Notes under the pieces: generated by a model
The model's input: the letters and a program-made list of their open reading frames with translations, nothing else
Database searches by the model: none
Told to the model about the DNA's origin: nothing
Shown: piece by piece, positions 4,859-12,354 of the stretch
How positions within the stretch are numbered: the first letter of the stretch is position 1
How the letters are laid out: each line of letters opens with the position of its first letter
Origin: AR5 sp035762565
GTDB lineage: Bacteria; Methylomirabilota; Methylomirabilia; Rokubacteriales; CSP1-6
Reading direction: 5' to 3'
Assembly: GCA_035762565.1 (NCBI GenBank)
Contig: DASTOJ010000258.1
Location: forward strand, 1-13,023
DNA length: 13,023 bases
Translations under genes and position numbers: made by a program

Positions 4859-7170
4859 CGGCGCCACCACTCGCGCAGGCGGCGCCACCAGTCGATGAAC
4901 TGGTCGCCCATCCCGCCGTGCTCCTGGCATGGCGCCGGCTCGGTGCCGCTCAGGAACGTCTCGCGGGCCACCACCGGACAGAAGCGGTTCGCCAGCTGGC
5001 CGTTGGTCAGATCGACGTCCGCGAAGGTGATGCCGGCGGGCACGGCGAACTCAGGCTGCGGGTACACCTCCATGGCCTGGCGCATGAAGTCGGCCCAGAT
5101 CGGCAGCGCGGCGTCGGCGCCGCTGAGCCCGTGGGCGTCGCCGCCGTCGAAGCCGACCCAGACGACCACCAGGAGGCGCGACGCGTAGCCGACGAACCAG
5201 GCGTCGCGGCCGTCGTTCGTGGTTCCCGTCTTGCCCGCGACGGCGCCCGTCACACCGAGCCCGCGGGCGGCGGTCGCCGTGCCCGCGCGGATCACGCCCT
5301 CCAGGAGCGAGGTCATCAGATAGGCCTCGGCCTGGCTGAGGACGGCGACGGCCTCGGCCGCGTCGGCGGGCTCGGCCGAGCCGTCACGGTCGTACACCGC
5401 GCGGACGGCGCCGGCGCCGTTCGGCCGCAGGCCGCCGTTGACGAACGGCAGGTAGGCCCGGGCCAGCTCGAGCGGCGTTGCCTCGAACACGCCCAGCGCG
5501 ACGGCCGGCACCGCCGTCAGCCCGCCCGCGAATCCCAGCAGGCGGGCGGTCTCGACGACGTGGGCCAGCCCGGCGCTGTCGGCGACGCGCACGGTCGCGG
5601 CGTTGAGCGATTGCTCGAGGGCGCGGCGGACCGTCACCCGGCCCTCGTAGCGGTCGTTGTAGTTGCGCGGGCTCCACGTGTCGCGGCCGACGGTCAGGGT
5701 GATCGGCACGTCGTCGATCAGCGAGGCGGCCGTGAGCCCGGGGGCGTCACGGCGGGGGCGGAGCGCGGCCAGATACACGAACGGCTTGAAGGCCGAGCCC
5801 GGCTGCCGGCGCGCGAGCGCGGCGCGATTGTACTGGCTCACCTGGTAGTCGCGGCCGCCCACGAGCGCGCGGATCTCCCCGGTGGCGGGATCGAGGGCGA
5901 CGAGGGCGGCCTGCAGCCGCCGGACCGGCTCCGAGCGCGCGAGGCGTGGCCAGCGGGTTTCCAGCCGGTCGAGGCCGCGCACCACCGCCGCCTCGGCGAA
6001 GCGCTGCAGCACCAGGTCGAGCGAGGTGAAGACGGAGGTGCCGGCGCTCTCGCGGACGTCGCCGAAGCGCTGCTCGAGCTCCACGCGCACGTGATCGATG
6101 AAGTAGGGGGCCGGCTGCGCGGTGATGGTGGCCGGCGGCACCCGGACCGGCTGCGAGCGCGCCGCCTGCCAGTCGGCCTCCGGAAGCATGCTCAGCTCCC
6201 GCATCCGCGCCAGGACGACGTCGCGGCGGGCTCGGGCCCGCTCCGGGTTGACGACGGGCGAGTAGCTGTTGGGCGCGCGCACCATGCCGGCCAGCAGCGC
6301 GGCCTCGGCGGCCGTGAGCTGGTGAATGTCCTTGCGGAAATAGGCGCGGGCGGCGGCGCCCACGCCCCGGACGGCGAGGCCGCCGCGCTGGCCGAGGTAG
6401 ATCTCGTTGAGGTAGGCCTCGAGAATCTGCTGCTTGGGGTAGCGCCATTCGACCAGGGTGGCCAGCCAGGCCTCGCGGAGCTTCCTCACGTACGTGCGGC
6501 GCGCGCCGAGCAGGCGGTTCTTGATCAGCTGCTGGGTGATCGTCGAGCCACCCTGCATCACCCGGCCGGCGCGCAGATTGGTCCAGGCCGCCCGGAGCAG
6601 GCCGCGGGCGTCGACGCCGCCGTGCTCGAAGAACCGATGGTCCTCGGCCGCCAGCACGGCGTTGAGCAGCACGAGCGGCACCTCGGCCAGTCGCACGGGA
6701 CGGTGCTCCTCGCCGGGGCGGTCATCGGCGCTGGCAAGGATCTCGGGCTCGAGGGTGGCGGCGCCGATGTCGTGCCCGTCGCGCAGGACGCGCGCGATCC
6801 GGTCGTCGCGGACCTCGACCCGCACGCGCTGGGCGGCCGCCCCGGCGGCGCCGCGGAGGTGGATGTCCCAGGCGGCCCCGGCACGCCGATACTGTCCCGG
6901 GGCGTCCGGGGCGCCGCGCGACTCGACGTACTTGAGCCGCGCCAGCGTCCCCGCCAGGTCCGCCCGCCGCACGTGCACCCCCGCCGCCAGGACTTGAGGG
7001 GCCGCATAGACGTAGGTGGCGCGCCGAGCCTCGACGCGCTCGAAGCGTGCCAGGGCGAGGAAGGAATAGACGCCGAGGCCGAGGACGAACAGCGCCAGCA
7101 GTCCGGCCAGGCCCAGCCCGAGCATCCGGAGGCGGCGTACCGGCGGCAGGGGCCACGGCCAGCGAAGCAT
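4855..7170 (-). CDS. mrcB: Class A penicillin-binding protein, PBP1b type (glycosyltransferase/transpeptidase)
   Basis: 771 residues. Inner-membrane enzyme that polymerises lipid II and cross-links the glycan strands. Order of parts: short N-terminus, one membrane anchor (about 16-40), a UB2H-like regulatory segment (about 52-150, with PGQYRRAG and the following strand as in PBP1b), the GT51 domain (about 160-340) with catalytic Glu176 in EDHRFFEHGG, QGGSTITQQLIKN and LNEIYLG, and the transpeptidase with SAFK (Ser459-Lys462), SLN (521-523) and KTG (647-649). Everything needed for both activities is present. The UB2H segment in E. coli PBP1b binds the lipoprotein activator LpoB; no such gene is seen here. 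The C-terminus ends in a Trp/Arg-rich tail (FIDWWRRLREWWRR), likely membrane-interacting. ATG at 7170 lacks a strong ribosome site. The stop overlaps the rlpA start. Confidence 0.93.
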   Translation of the reverse strand: MLRWPWPLPPVRRLRMLGLGLAGLLALFVLGLGVYSFLALARFERVEARRATYVYAAPQVLAAGVHVRRADLAGTLARLKYVESRGAPDAPGQYRRAGAAWDIHLRGAAGAAAQRVRVEVRDDRIARVLRDGHDIGAATLEPEILASADDRPGEEHRPVRLAEVPLVLLNAVLAAEDHRFFEHGGVDARGLLRAAWTNLRAGRVMQGGSTITQQLIKNRLLGARRTYVRKLREAWLATLVEWRYPKQQILEAYLNEIYLGQRGGLAVRGVGAAARAYFRKDIHQLTAAEAALLAGMVRAPNSYSPVVNPERARARRDVVLARMRELSMLPEADWQAARSQPVRVPPATITAQPAPYFIDHVRVELEQRFGDVRESAGTSVFTSLDLVLQRFAEAAVVRGLDRLETRWPRLARSEPVRRLQAALVALDPATGEIRALVGGRDYQVSQYNRAALARRQPGSAFKPFVYLAALRPRRDAPGLTAASLIDDVPITLTVGRDTWSPRNYNDRYEGRVTVRRALEQSLNAATVRVADSAGLAHVVETARLLGFAGGLTAVPAVALGVFEATPLELARAYLPFVNGGLRPNGAGAVRAVYDRDGSAEPADAAEAVAVLSQAEAYLMTSLLEGVIRAGTATAARGLGVTGAVAGKTGTTNDGRDAWFVGYASRLLVVVWVGFDGGDAHGLSGADAALPIWADFMRQAMEVYPQPEFAVPAGITFADVDLTNGQLANRFCPVVARETFLSGTEPAPCQEHGGMGDQFIDWWRRLREWWRR

Positions 7171-7175
7171 GGCTC

Positions 7176-7181
7176 ATTATG
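7176..7181 (-). promoter_or_regulatory. Weak candidate -10 element for the PBP gene
   Basis: CATAAT on the - strand matches five of six TATAAT positions and ends five bases before the ATG of the PBP gene. If used, the mRNA would be leaderless or nearly so, which would fit the absence of a ribosome site. I find no -35 element at the right distance, so the call is tentative. Confidence 0.25.
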
Positions 7182-7201
7182 CCCACCGCCCCCGGGCCGG
7201 C

Positions 7202-7287
7202 GCTTCCGGGAAGACTTTTTCACTGTTCACCGTGGAAAGCGGTGCAGGGTGCCCGGAAGCCATGCGCCAAGTCTCGGTCCGACCGAG
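7202..7287 (+). repeat. Cluster of inverted repeats upstream of the small Cys-rich protein gene
   Basis: A perfect 9-bp inverted repeat, GCTTCCGGG (7202-7210) with CCCGGAAGC (7252-7260), encloses a smaller hairpin CACCG (7228-7232)/CGGTG (7240-7244) with a seven-base purine-rich loop. A separate hairpin CTCGGT/ACCGAG (7273-7287) follows. They lie between two divergently transcribed genes, upstream of the predicted -24/-12 promoter, so they could be protein-binding operators or enhancers, or RNA structure if transcription starts further upstream. No known riboswitch consensus is recognised. Apart from these elements and the promoters listed, the 193-base gap at 7171-7363 holds nothing I can name. 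Confidence 0.4.
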
Positions 7288-7297
7288 CGATCCCGCA

Positions 7298-7313
7298 GGG
7301 CACGCGACTTGCT
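7298..7313 (+). promoter_or_regulatory. Candidate sigma-54 (-24/-12) promoter of the small Cys-rich protein gene
   Basis: GGGCACG-CGAC-TTGCT matches the sigma-54 consensus TGGCACG-N4-TTGCW at every position but the first T. The invariant GG (7299-7300) and GC (7311-7312) are spaced by exactly 10 bases. Predicted start is near 7324, giving a leader of about 40 bases before the GTG at 7364. Sigma-54 promoters need an AAA+ activator, which is not encoded in this window. Confidence 0.45.
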
Positions 7314-7363
7314 GGATGTTCCAAGCCTCTCTCCGGCAGGGCTGGTAGGAAGGGGAGGTTCCT

Positions 7364-7582
7364 GTGCTGATCTGTCGATGCGCGTGGCATCAACGTTATC
7401 GAGGGTACCCGCTGCTGAGTGGTGTCGCGTCGTGGCGCGGCTGGCACATCCGGTTCACCGACGGCATCTGCGAGCGCTGCCTCGTGCGTTTTCGCGCCGA
7501 GCACCGGCGCTTTCTCGAGAGGAAGCACGCGCCGCCCGTGACCGTCGCCTCGGCCACCGCGTCGTCCGACGCCGTCGCCTGA
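7364..7582 (+). CDS. Small Cys/His-rich protein, probable zinc knuckle, function unknown
   Basis: 72 residues. The GTG start is supported by AGGAAGGGGAGG, one of the strongest ribosome sites in the window, about 6 bases upstream. The N-terminal half holds the possible metal ligands Cys4, Cys6, His9 and Cys36, Cys39 (CRCAWH and GICERC), separated by a Trp/Gly-rich segment, SGVASWRGWHIRFTDGIC. The C-terminal 25 residues are Ala/Val/Ser-rich and look disordered. From memory, the CxWC...FTHGICPDC pattern recurs in the tails of some histidine kinases and response regulators, and stand-alone versions like this occur in Rokubacteria-type genomes; this was not checked. No signal peptide, so presumably cytoplasmic. 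It is monocistronic, with its own -24/-12-like promoter and a hairpin after the stop. A metal-dependent regulatory or redox role is conceivable but not shown. Confidence 0.75.
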   Translation: MLICRCAWHQRYRGYPLLSGVASWRGWHIRFTDGICERCLVRFRAEHRRFLERKHAPPVTVASATASSDAVA

Positions 7583-7595
7583 CACCTCCGGCCAA

Positions 7596-7624
7596 CGGAG
7601 CCCCTTCCCACGGAAAGGGCTCCG
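7596..7624. terminator. Strong hairpin between convergent genes, probable bidirectional transcription end
   Basis: CGGAGCCCCTTCC and GGAAAGGGCTCCG form a 13-bp stem with a single C-A mismatch around a three-base loop. It starts 14 bases after the small Cys-rich gene and lies 26 bases beyond the stop of the opposing secreted-protein gene. Neither side has a U tract, so it may act as an RNA 3'-end stabiliser with Rho rather than as a classical intrinsic terminator. Confidence 0.55.
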
Positions 7625-7649
7625 CCGCGGTCGGTGGCCCCCGGAGCGG

Positions 7650-8057
7650 TTAGAAGCCTCGCGCCTTCATGCAGTCGCGGTACGCTTGCTTGTACGCCTC
7701 GTCCGTCTGGCCCGCCGCTGCCATGCCGCGCAGTTGCGCTTCGGCGCCACTCGCCGTCGATCCGGCGGACGAACCCGAGCCGGTTGTCCCCGCCGAGCCG
7801 GCGCCCGTGCCGCCCGCTACCGAGCCCGCCGCCGAACCGGAGCCTGTCGCGCTCGACCCGGACGCCGCACCGCTGTCCTTGATGCCGGTCGACGGCGAGC
7901 CTGCCCCGGGCGAGGCGCTCGGGCTCGAGCCCTTGGCCTTCGCCTGCTGATTGCAGGCATCGAAGTCGGCCTGGGTCTGGGCCATGCCGGCCGTGGGCAT
8001 CCAGACCAGCGCCGCGGCCAGGCCGAGCGCCGCACCTGCACGTATCAGAGTTGCCAT
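7650..8057 (-). CDS. Small secreted Ser/Gly/Ala-rich protein, function unknown
   Basis: 135 residues from the ATG at 8057, preceded by AAGGGAGAA at good spacing; the frame is open further upstream without support. The signal peptide is clear: basic MATLIR, a hydrophobic core to about residue 20, and an AGMA-Q cleavage site after Ala26. Two short conserved-looking ends, QADFDACNQQAKAKG (29-43) and AQLRGMAAAGQTDEAYKQAYRDCMKARGF-like helix (107-135), flank a roughly 60-residue low-complexity linker of Ser, Gly, Ala and Thr. Cys35 and Cys129, one in each end, could form a disulfide that brings the two helical pieces together. I do not recognise the family; the layout (helix, flexible linker, helix in the periplasm) suggests a structural or scaffold role, but that is inference. 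It is convergent with the small Cys-rich gene and divergent from the tRNA-Leu operon. Confidence 0.75.
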   Translation of the reverse strand: MATLIRAGAALGLAAALVWMPTAGMAQTQADFDACNQQAKAKGSSPSASPGAGSPSTGIKDSGAASGSSATGSGSAAGSVAGGTGAGSAGTTGSGSSAGSTASGAEAQLRGMAAAGQTDEAYKQAYRDCMKARGF

Positions 8058-8106
8058 GAGTCTTTTCTCCCTTTCTGACTGAGAGGTTTCCGAGATCACC
8101 GGTTAC

Positions 8107-8124
8107 GCCGCGCCGACGCGCGGC
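8107..8124 (-). repeat. GC-rich hairpin in the upstream region of the secreted-protein gene
   Basis: GCCGCGC (8107-8113) and GCGCGGC (8118-8124) form a perfect 7-bp inverted repeat with a four-base loop, about 50 bases before the secreted-protein start. If transcription begins near 8128, this would be a 5'-leader hairpin. It could equally be an operator. In such GC-rich DNA a 7-bp repeat is only modest evidence. Confidence 0.3.
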
Positions 8125-8137
8125 ACCGTAGACGGGC

Positions 8138-8153
8138 TTCAAGCAGGGTGCCA
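8138..8153 (-). promoter_or_regulatory. Imperfect -24/-12-like promoter candidate for the secreted-protein gene
   Basis: On the - strand, TGGCAC-CCTGC-TTGAA has a perfect sigma-54 -24 box and correct spacing, but the -12 element reads TTGA instead of TTGC, losing half of the most conserved GC pair. Predicted start is near 8128. Listed because the opposing gene has a much better -24/-12 match; on its own it is weak. Confidence 0.2.
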
Positions 8154-8204
8154 GCGAGACCGATCGAGACGGCCCGGCGCGGTCCCGCAATATTGCCGGC
8201 TGTC

Positions 8205-8233
8205 TTGCGACGTCCGGCGGTACTGGGTATGCT
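8205..8233 (+). promoter_or_regulatory. Candidate sigma-70 promoter of the tRNA-Leu/tig operon
   Basis: TTGCGA (8205-8210) and TATGCT (8228-8233) are separated by the ideal 17 bases, each matching four of six consensus positions. Predicted start is near 8240, about 19 bases before the mature tRNA 5' end. This could drive the tRNA and, by read-through, tig-clpP-clpX, because no terminator hairpin with a U tract follows the tRNA. Confidence 0.5.
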
Positions 8234-8258
8234 GATCCGGTCGTCTGGCCGAACTTCC

Positions 8259-8346
8259 GCGAGAGTGGCGAAACTGGCAGACGCACCGGACTTAGGATCC
8301 GGTGGGCTCACCGCCCTTGGGGGTTCGACTCCCCCCTCTCGCACCA
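8259..8346 (+). tRNA. tRNA-Leu (anticodon UAG), with encoded CCA
   Basis: Full type II cloverleaf. The acceptor stem GCGAGAG (8259-8265) pairs with CTCTCGC (8336-8342), followed by discriminator A and a genomically encoded CCA. The anticodon stem CCGGA/TCCGG encloses the loop CTTAGGA with anticodon TAG at 8293-8295, which reads CUN leucine codons. The long variable arm (GGGC/GCCC, about 8304-8316) and discriminator A are the leucine identity features. The T arm GGGGG-TTCGACT-CCCCC is perfect. It lies 50 bases before tig. The ACCA end can also pair with the immediate trailer (CACCA-CTT-TGGTG, 8342-8354). Confidence 0.97.
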
Positions 8347-8395
8347 CTTTGGTGTTGCGTCCGGTGCCCGGCACGCTCGAGGAAACGAGACCCGC

Positions 8396-9664
8396 ATGAA
8401 GGTCGCCGTCGAGGAGATCGAGAGCTGCAAGCGGCGCCTGGCCGTGGAGGCGCCGGTGGACGTGGTGCAGCAAGAATGGGAGAAGGCCTACGGGCGCGTG
8501 CAGAAGCGGGCCAGCCTGCCGGGCTTCCGCCGGGGCCACGTGCCGCGCTCGCTCGTGAAGCTGCACTTCGCCGCCGACGTCCGTCGCGAGGTGGCCGAGC
8601 ATCTCATCCCGGACGTCTACCGCCGGGCGCTGACCGAGGCGCGCATCGACCCCGTGAACGAGCCGGACCTCCGGGACCTGAAGCTGGAGGAAGGCGCGCC
8701 GCTGTCGTTCACGGCCGTGGTCGAGGTCAAGCCCAGCATCGCGCTGGGCGACTATCGCGGTGTGGAGGTCCGGCACAGCGCCGCCCCGGTGACCGACGCC
8801 GACGTGGACGAGGCGCTCGAGCGGATGCGCGAACAGGCCGCGCAGTTCAACAGCGTCGAGCGCGCGGCCGCCACCGGCGACCTCGTCGTGGTGGACTACA
8901 CCCTCGCCCCCGACGACCACGAGCCGACCACGGCCGCCGGCTACCACTTCATGGTCGGCGGCGGCACCGTGCTGTCGGAGATCGACGGCGCCGTCGTCGG
9001 CCTGCGGGCCGGCGACGAGCGCGAGATCAGCCTGCGCTTCGCCGACGACCACCGGATGGAGTCGCTGCGCGGCAAGGCGGGGAGGGCCCGGCTCAAGGTC
9101 GGCGAGGTCAAGGAGAAGGTGCTGCCGGCGCTCGACGACGACTTCGCCAAGGGGGTGGGCGAGTTCGACACCCTCGACGCGCTGCGGGCCGAGGTCCGGC
9201 GGCAGCTCGAGGCCCGGCGGGAGGCCGAGTCCCGGCACCAGCTGGAGGACACGCTCGTCGAGGCGCTGCTGGCGCGCCACGCGTTCGGCGTGCCCGACGC
9301 CATGGTGATGCGCCAGGTCGCCCACCAGGTCGAGCACACCCGCGAGCGGCTGCGCCGCCAGGGTGTGGATCCCGACGGTGTCCAGTGGGACTACGCCAAG
9401 ATCGTGGGCGAGCTGCGCCCCGGCGCCGAGCAGGCGGTGCGCCGGGCGCTGCTGCTGGAGGCCATCGCCGAGAAGGAGGAGGTCACCGCCAGCGACGCCG
9501 AGGTCGACGCCGAGGTGGAAAAGTTCGCCCGGGCCAGTCAGCGGCCGGCCCCGGCCGTCCGGCGTATGATGGAGAAGAATGGTGATCTCGATTCCCTGCG
9601 CCACGGGCTGCGCGAGCGCAAGACTCTCGACCTGCTCATCGAGCACGCGCGCGTCACCGCATAA
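8396..9664 (+). CDS. tig: Trigger factor (ribosome-bound chaperone and prolyl isomerase)
   Basis: 422 residues, close to the usual 430. It binds at the ribosome exit tunnel and shields nascent chains. The N-terminal ribosome-docking domain (about 1-115) carries the signature GFRRGHVPRSLV with Phe44-Arg45-Arg46 at the same positions as the E. coli docking loop. The FKBP-type isomerase domain runs from GDLVVVDYTL (161) to about residue 243, with GYHFMVGGGTVLSEIDGAVVGL-like family strands. The helical C-terminal chaperone domain (about 113-155 and 250-422) has the characteristic arm sequences. ATG at 8396 is preceded by AGGAAA, about 10 bases away, displayed in the loop of a small CTCG/CGAG hairpin (8376-8389). 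The gene lies 24 bases before clpP, giving the common tig-clpP-clpX order. Confidence 0.95.
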   Translation: MKVAVEEIESCKRRLAVEAPVDVVQQEWEKAYGRVQKRASLPGFRRGHVPRSLVKLHFAADVRREVAEHLIPDVYRRALTEARIDPVNEPDLRDLKLEEGAPLSFTAVVEVKPSIALGDYRGVEVRHSAAPVTDADVDEALERMREQAAQFNSVERAAATGDLVVVDYTLAPDDHEPTTAAGYHFMVGGGTVLSEIDGAVVGLRAGDEREISLRFADDHRMESLRGKAGRARLKVGEVKEKVLPALDDDFAKGVGEFDTLDALRAEVRRQLEARREAESRHQLEDTLVEALLARHAFGVPDAMVMRQVAHQVEHTRERLRRQGVDPDGVQWDYAKIVGELRPGAEQAVRRALLLEAIAEKEEVTASDAEVDAEVEKFARASQRPAPAVRRMMEKNGDLDSLRHGLRERKTLDLLIEHARVTA

Positions 9665-9688
9665 CGCCACGCACGAAGGAGAACGTTG

Positions 9689-10324
9689 ATGGCTCTCGTT
9701 CCGATGGTGATCGAGCAGACGCCTCGCGGCGAGCGGGCGTTCGACATCTTTTCCCGCCTGCTCAAGGAGCGGATCATCTTCCTGCCCACGTTCATCGAGG
9801 ACGAGCTGGCCAACCTCGTCATCGCCCAGATGCTGTTCCTGGAGGCGGAGGACCCCGACAAGGACATCTACCTGTACATCAACTCGCCGGGCGGCTCGGT
9901 GACGGCCGGGATGGCGATCTACGACACGATGCAGTACGTGAAGCCGGCCATCTCGACCATCTGCATGGGGCAGGCGGCCTCGATGGGCGCGCTGTTGCTG
10001 TGCGCGGGCGCCAAGGGCAAGCGCTTCGCGCTGCCCCACGCCCGCATCATGATCCACCAGCCGCTGGGCGGCGTGCAGGGCCAGGCCACCGACATCGACA
10101 TCCAGGCCAAGGAAATTCTCAGGATGCGCGAGGAGCTCAACCGCATCCTCGTGCACCACACCGGCCAGGGCATGGACAAGATCCAGCGCGACACCGACCG
10201 CGACTTTTTCATGACCGCCGAGCAGGCCAAGGACTATAGAATCGTCGACGAAGTGATCTCGTCCAAGCCCACCACCCGGGCGGTCAGCGAGCCGGCGGCG
10301 CTCTCGGCGCAAGTCCAGAGGTAG
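9689..10324 (+). CDS. clpP: ATP-dependent Clp protease proteolytic subunit
   Basis: 211 residues, family S14. Fourteen subunits form the barrel that degrades proteins unfolded by ClpX or ClpA/ClpC. The catalytic triad is intact at near-canonical numbering: Ser98 in GQAASMGALLL, His123 in ARIMIHQP, and Asp172 in DTDRDFF. The oligomerisation and substrate-channel strand YLYINSPGGSVTAGMAIYD is also present. The propeptide is short (cleavage would fall before about residue 15). The segment FLPTFIEDELAN replaces the more usual FLGTPI(D/E)D, a local variation near the N-terminal axial loops. ATG at 9689 has AAGGAG seven bases upstream; the TTG at 9686 immediately before it is less likely. clpX follows after 14 bases, so both are co-transcribed and stoichiometrically linked. 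Confidence 0.96.
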   Translation: MALVPMVIEQTPRGERAFDIFSRLLKERIIFLPTFIEDELANLVIAQMLFLEAEDPDKDIYLYINSPGGSVTAGMAIYDTMQYVKPAISTICMGQAASMGALLLCAGAKGKRFALPHARIMIHQPLGGVQGQATDIDIQAKEILRMREELNRILVHHTGQGMDKIQRDTDRDFFMTAEQAKDYRIVDEVISSKPTTRAVSEPAALSAQVQR

Positions 10325-10338
10325 GAGTCGGCGGAAGG

Positions 10339-11582
<1,244 letters not shown>

Positions 11583-11586
<4 letters not shown>

Positions 11587-12299
11587 GCGCATCGGAGGGG
11601 GCCTCGGCGGCCCCCTCCGATGCGAGTGTGACGGGGACGCTGTTCGTCGTTGCGACGCCGATCGGCAATCTCGAGGACATCACACAGCGGGCGTTGCGGG
11701 TGCTGCGCGAGGTCGACGTCATCGCGTGCGAGGACACCCGCCGCACGCGCGCGCTGCTGGCGCACTTCGACATCCACACGCCGACCGTTTCCTACTACGA
11801 GCACAACAAGCTCACCCGGGGGCCCCAGATCCTGCGCCAGCTGCGGGAGGGCAAGGCCGTCGCGCTCGTCACCGACGCCGGTACGCCGGGGATCTCCGAC
11901 CCCGGGTTCCTGCTCGTGCGCGAGGCGCGGGCGGCCGGACTGCCGGTGGTGCCGGTGCCGGGGCCGGCGGCGGTCGTCGCCGCGCTGTCGGCGGCGGGCG
12001 TGCCCGCCGACCGCTTCGTCTTCGAGGGCTTTCCCCCCGTCAAGCCGGGGCGCCGGCTCAACCGGCTGACGGCGCTCCGCGAGCTGGAGACGACGCTCGT
12101 GCTCTACGAGTCGCCCCACCGCATCCTGGCCACCCTGGCCGCGATCGGCGAGGTCTTCGGCGAGCGTGAGATCGTCGTCGCCCGCGAGCTCACCAAGCAG
12201 TTCGAGGAGATCGTGCGAGCAGCGCCCGCCGCCCACCTGGCGCGGCTGGCGGCCGCCGGTGTCCGGGGCGAGTTCACGGTCGTGATCCCCGACGACTGA
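11583..12299 (+). CDS. rsmI: 16S rRNA (cytidine1402-2'-O)-methyltransferase RsmI
   Basis: 238 residues. It methylates the 2'-hydroxyl of C1402 in the decoding centre using S-adenosylmethionine. Tetrapyrrole-methylase fold motifs: LFVVATPIGNLEDIT (20-34), ACEDTRRTRALL (48-59), SYYEHN (70-75), the SAM-binding loop VTDAGTPGISDPG (96-108), VPVPGPAAVVAALSAAG, and the late ARELTKQFEEI. The start is GTG at 11583, overlapping the clpX stop (GTGA) with AAGGA nine bases upstream. Residues 2-15 are non-conserved and are encoded by the arms of a perfect hairpin; GTG at 11628 (Val16), just before the fold begins, is an alternative start without a ribosome site. The protein stops soon after the core and lacks the extra C-terminal domain of the 286-residue E. 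coli enzyme. Confidence 0.93.
11588..11624 (+). terminator. Perfect 16-bp hairpin at the clpX/rsmI junction (terminator-like or attenuator)
   Basis: CGCATCGGAGGGGGCC (11588-11603) and GGCCCCCTCCGATGCG (11609-11624) are exactly complementary around a five-base loop (TCGGC). It begins two bases after the clpX stop and lies inside the first codons of rsmI. There is no U tract after it. It may end or process the clp transcript, slow ribosomes entering rsmI, or both. Base pairing is certain; function is inferred. Confidence 0.55.
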
Positions 12300-12315
12300 C
12301 GGGGCCCGGGCCAGG

Positions 12316-12344
12316 TTGTCGGGGCTGAAACCCCGACGTATACT
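12316..12344 (+). promoter_or_regulatory. Candidate sigma-70 promoter of thiD with palindromic spacer
   Basis: TTGTCG (12316-12321) and TATACT (12339-12344) are 17 bases apart, matching four and five of six consensus positions. Between and across them lies a perfect 7-bp inverted repeat GTCGGGG-CTGAAA-CCCCGAC (12318-12337), which could be an operator or the 3' hairpin of rsmI. Predicted start is at about 12351-12355, at or within four bases of the thiD ATG. Confidence 0.45.
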
Positions 12345-12354
12345 GCGTGCGTCT

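Noticed and set aside
4859..4930. N-terminal extension of RlpA into the PBP gene
   Set aside because: The GTGA overlap places the start at 4858, and the signal/lipobox region begins just after it.
7202..7363. Possible riboswitch (c-di-GMP, cobalamin or SAM type) upstream of the small Cys-rich gene
   Set aside because: The hairpins lack the conserved loop and junction sequences of these classes; a -24/-12 promoter downstream of most of the structure also argues against a leader RNA.
4918..7653. 911-codon open frame on the + strand opposite the PBP gene
   Set aside because: Mirror of the PBP coding sequence; composition is Arg/Gly/Ala/His-rich with no domain. The real gene on the other strand has all catalytic motifs.
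8096..10312. 738-codon open frame on the - strand opposite tig and clpP
   Set aside because: It is the complement of two unmistakable housekeeping genes and its translation is His/Leu/Gly/Val-rich low-complexity text typical of antisense frames in GC-rich DNA.
12300..12354. TPP riboswitch before thiD
   Set aside because: Only 55 bases, too short, with no CUGAGA-type core; a promoter occupies the space instead.
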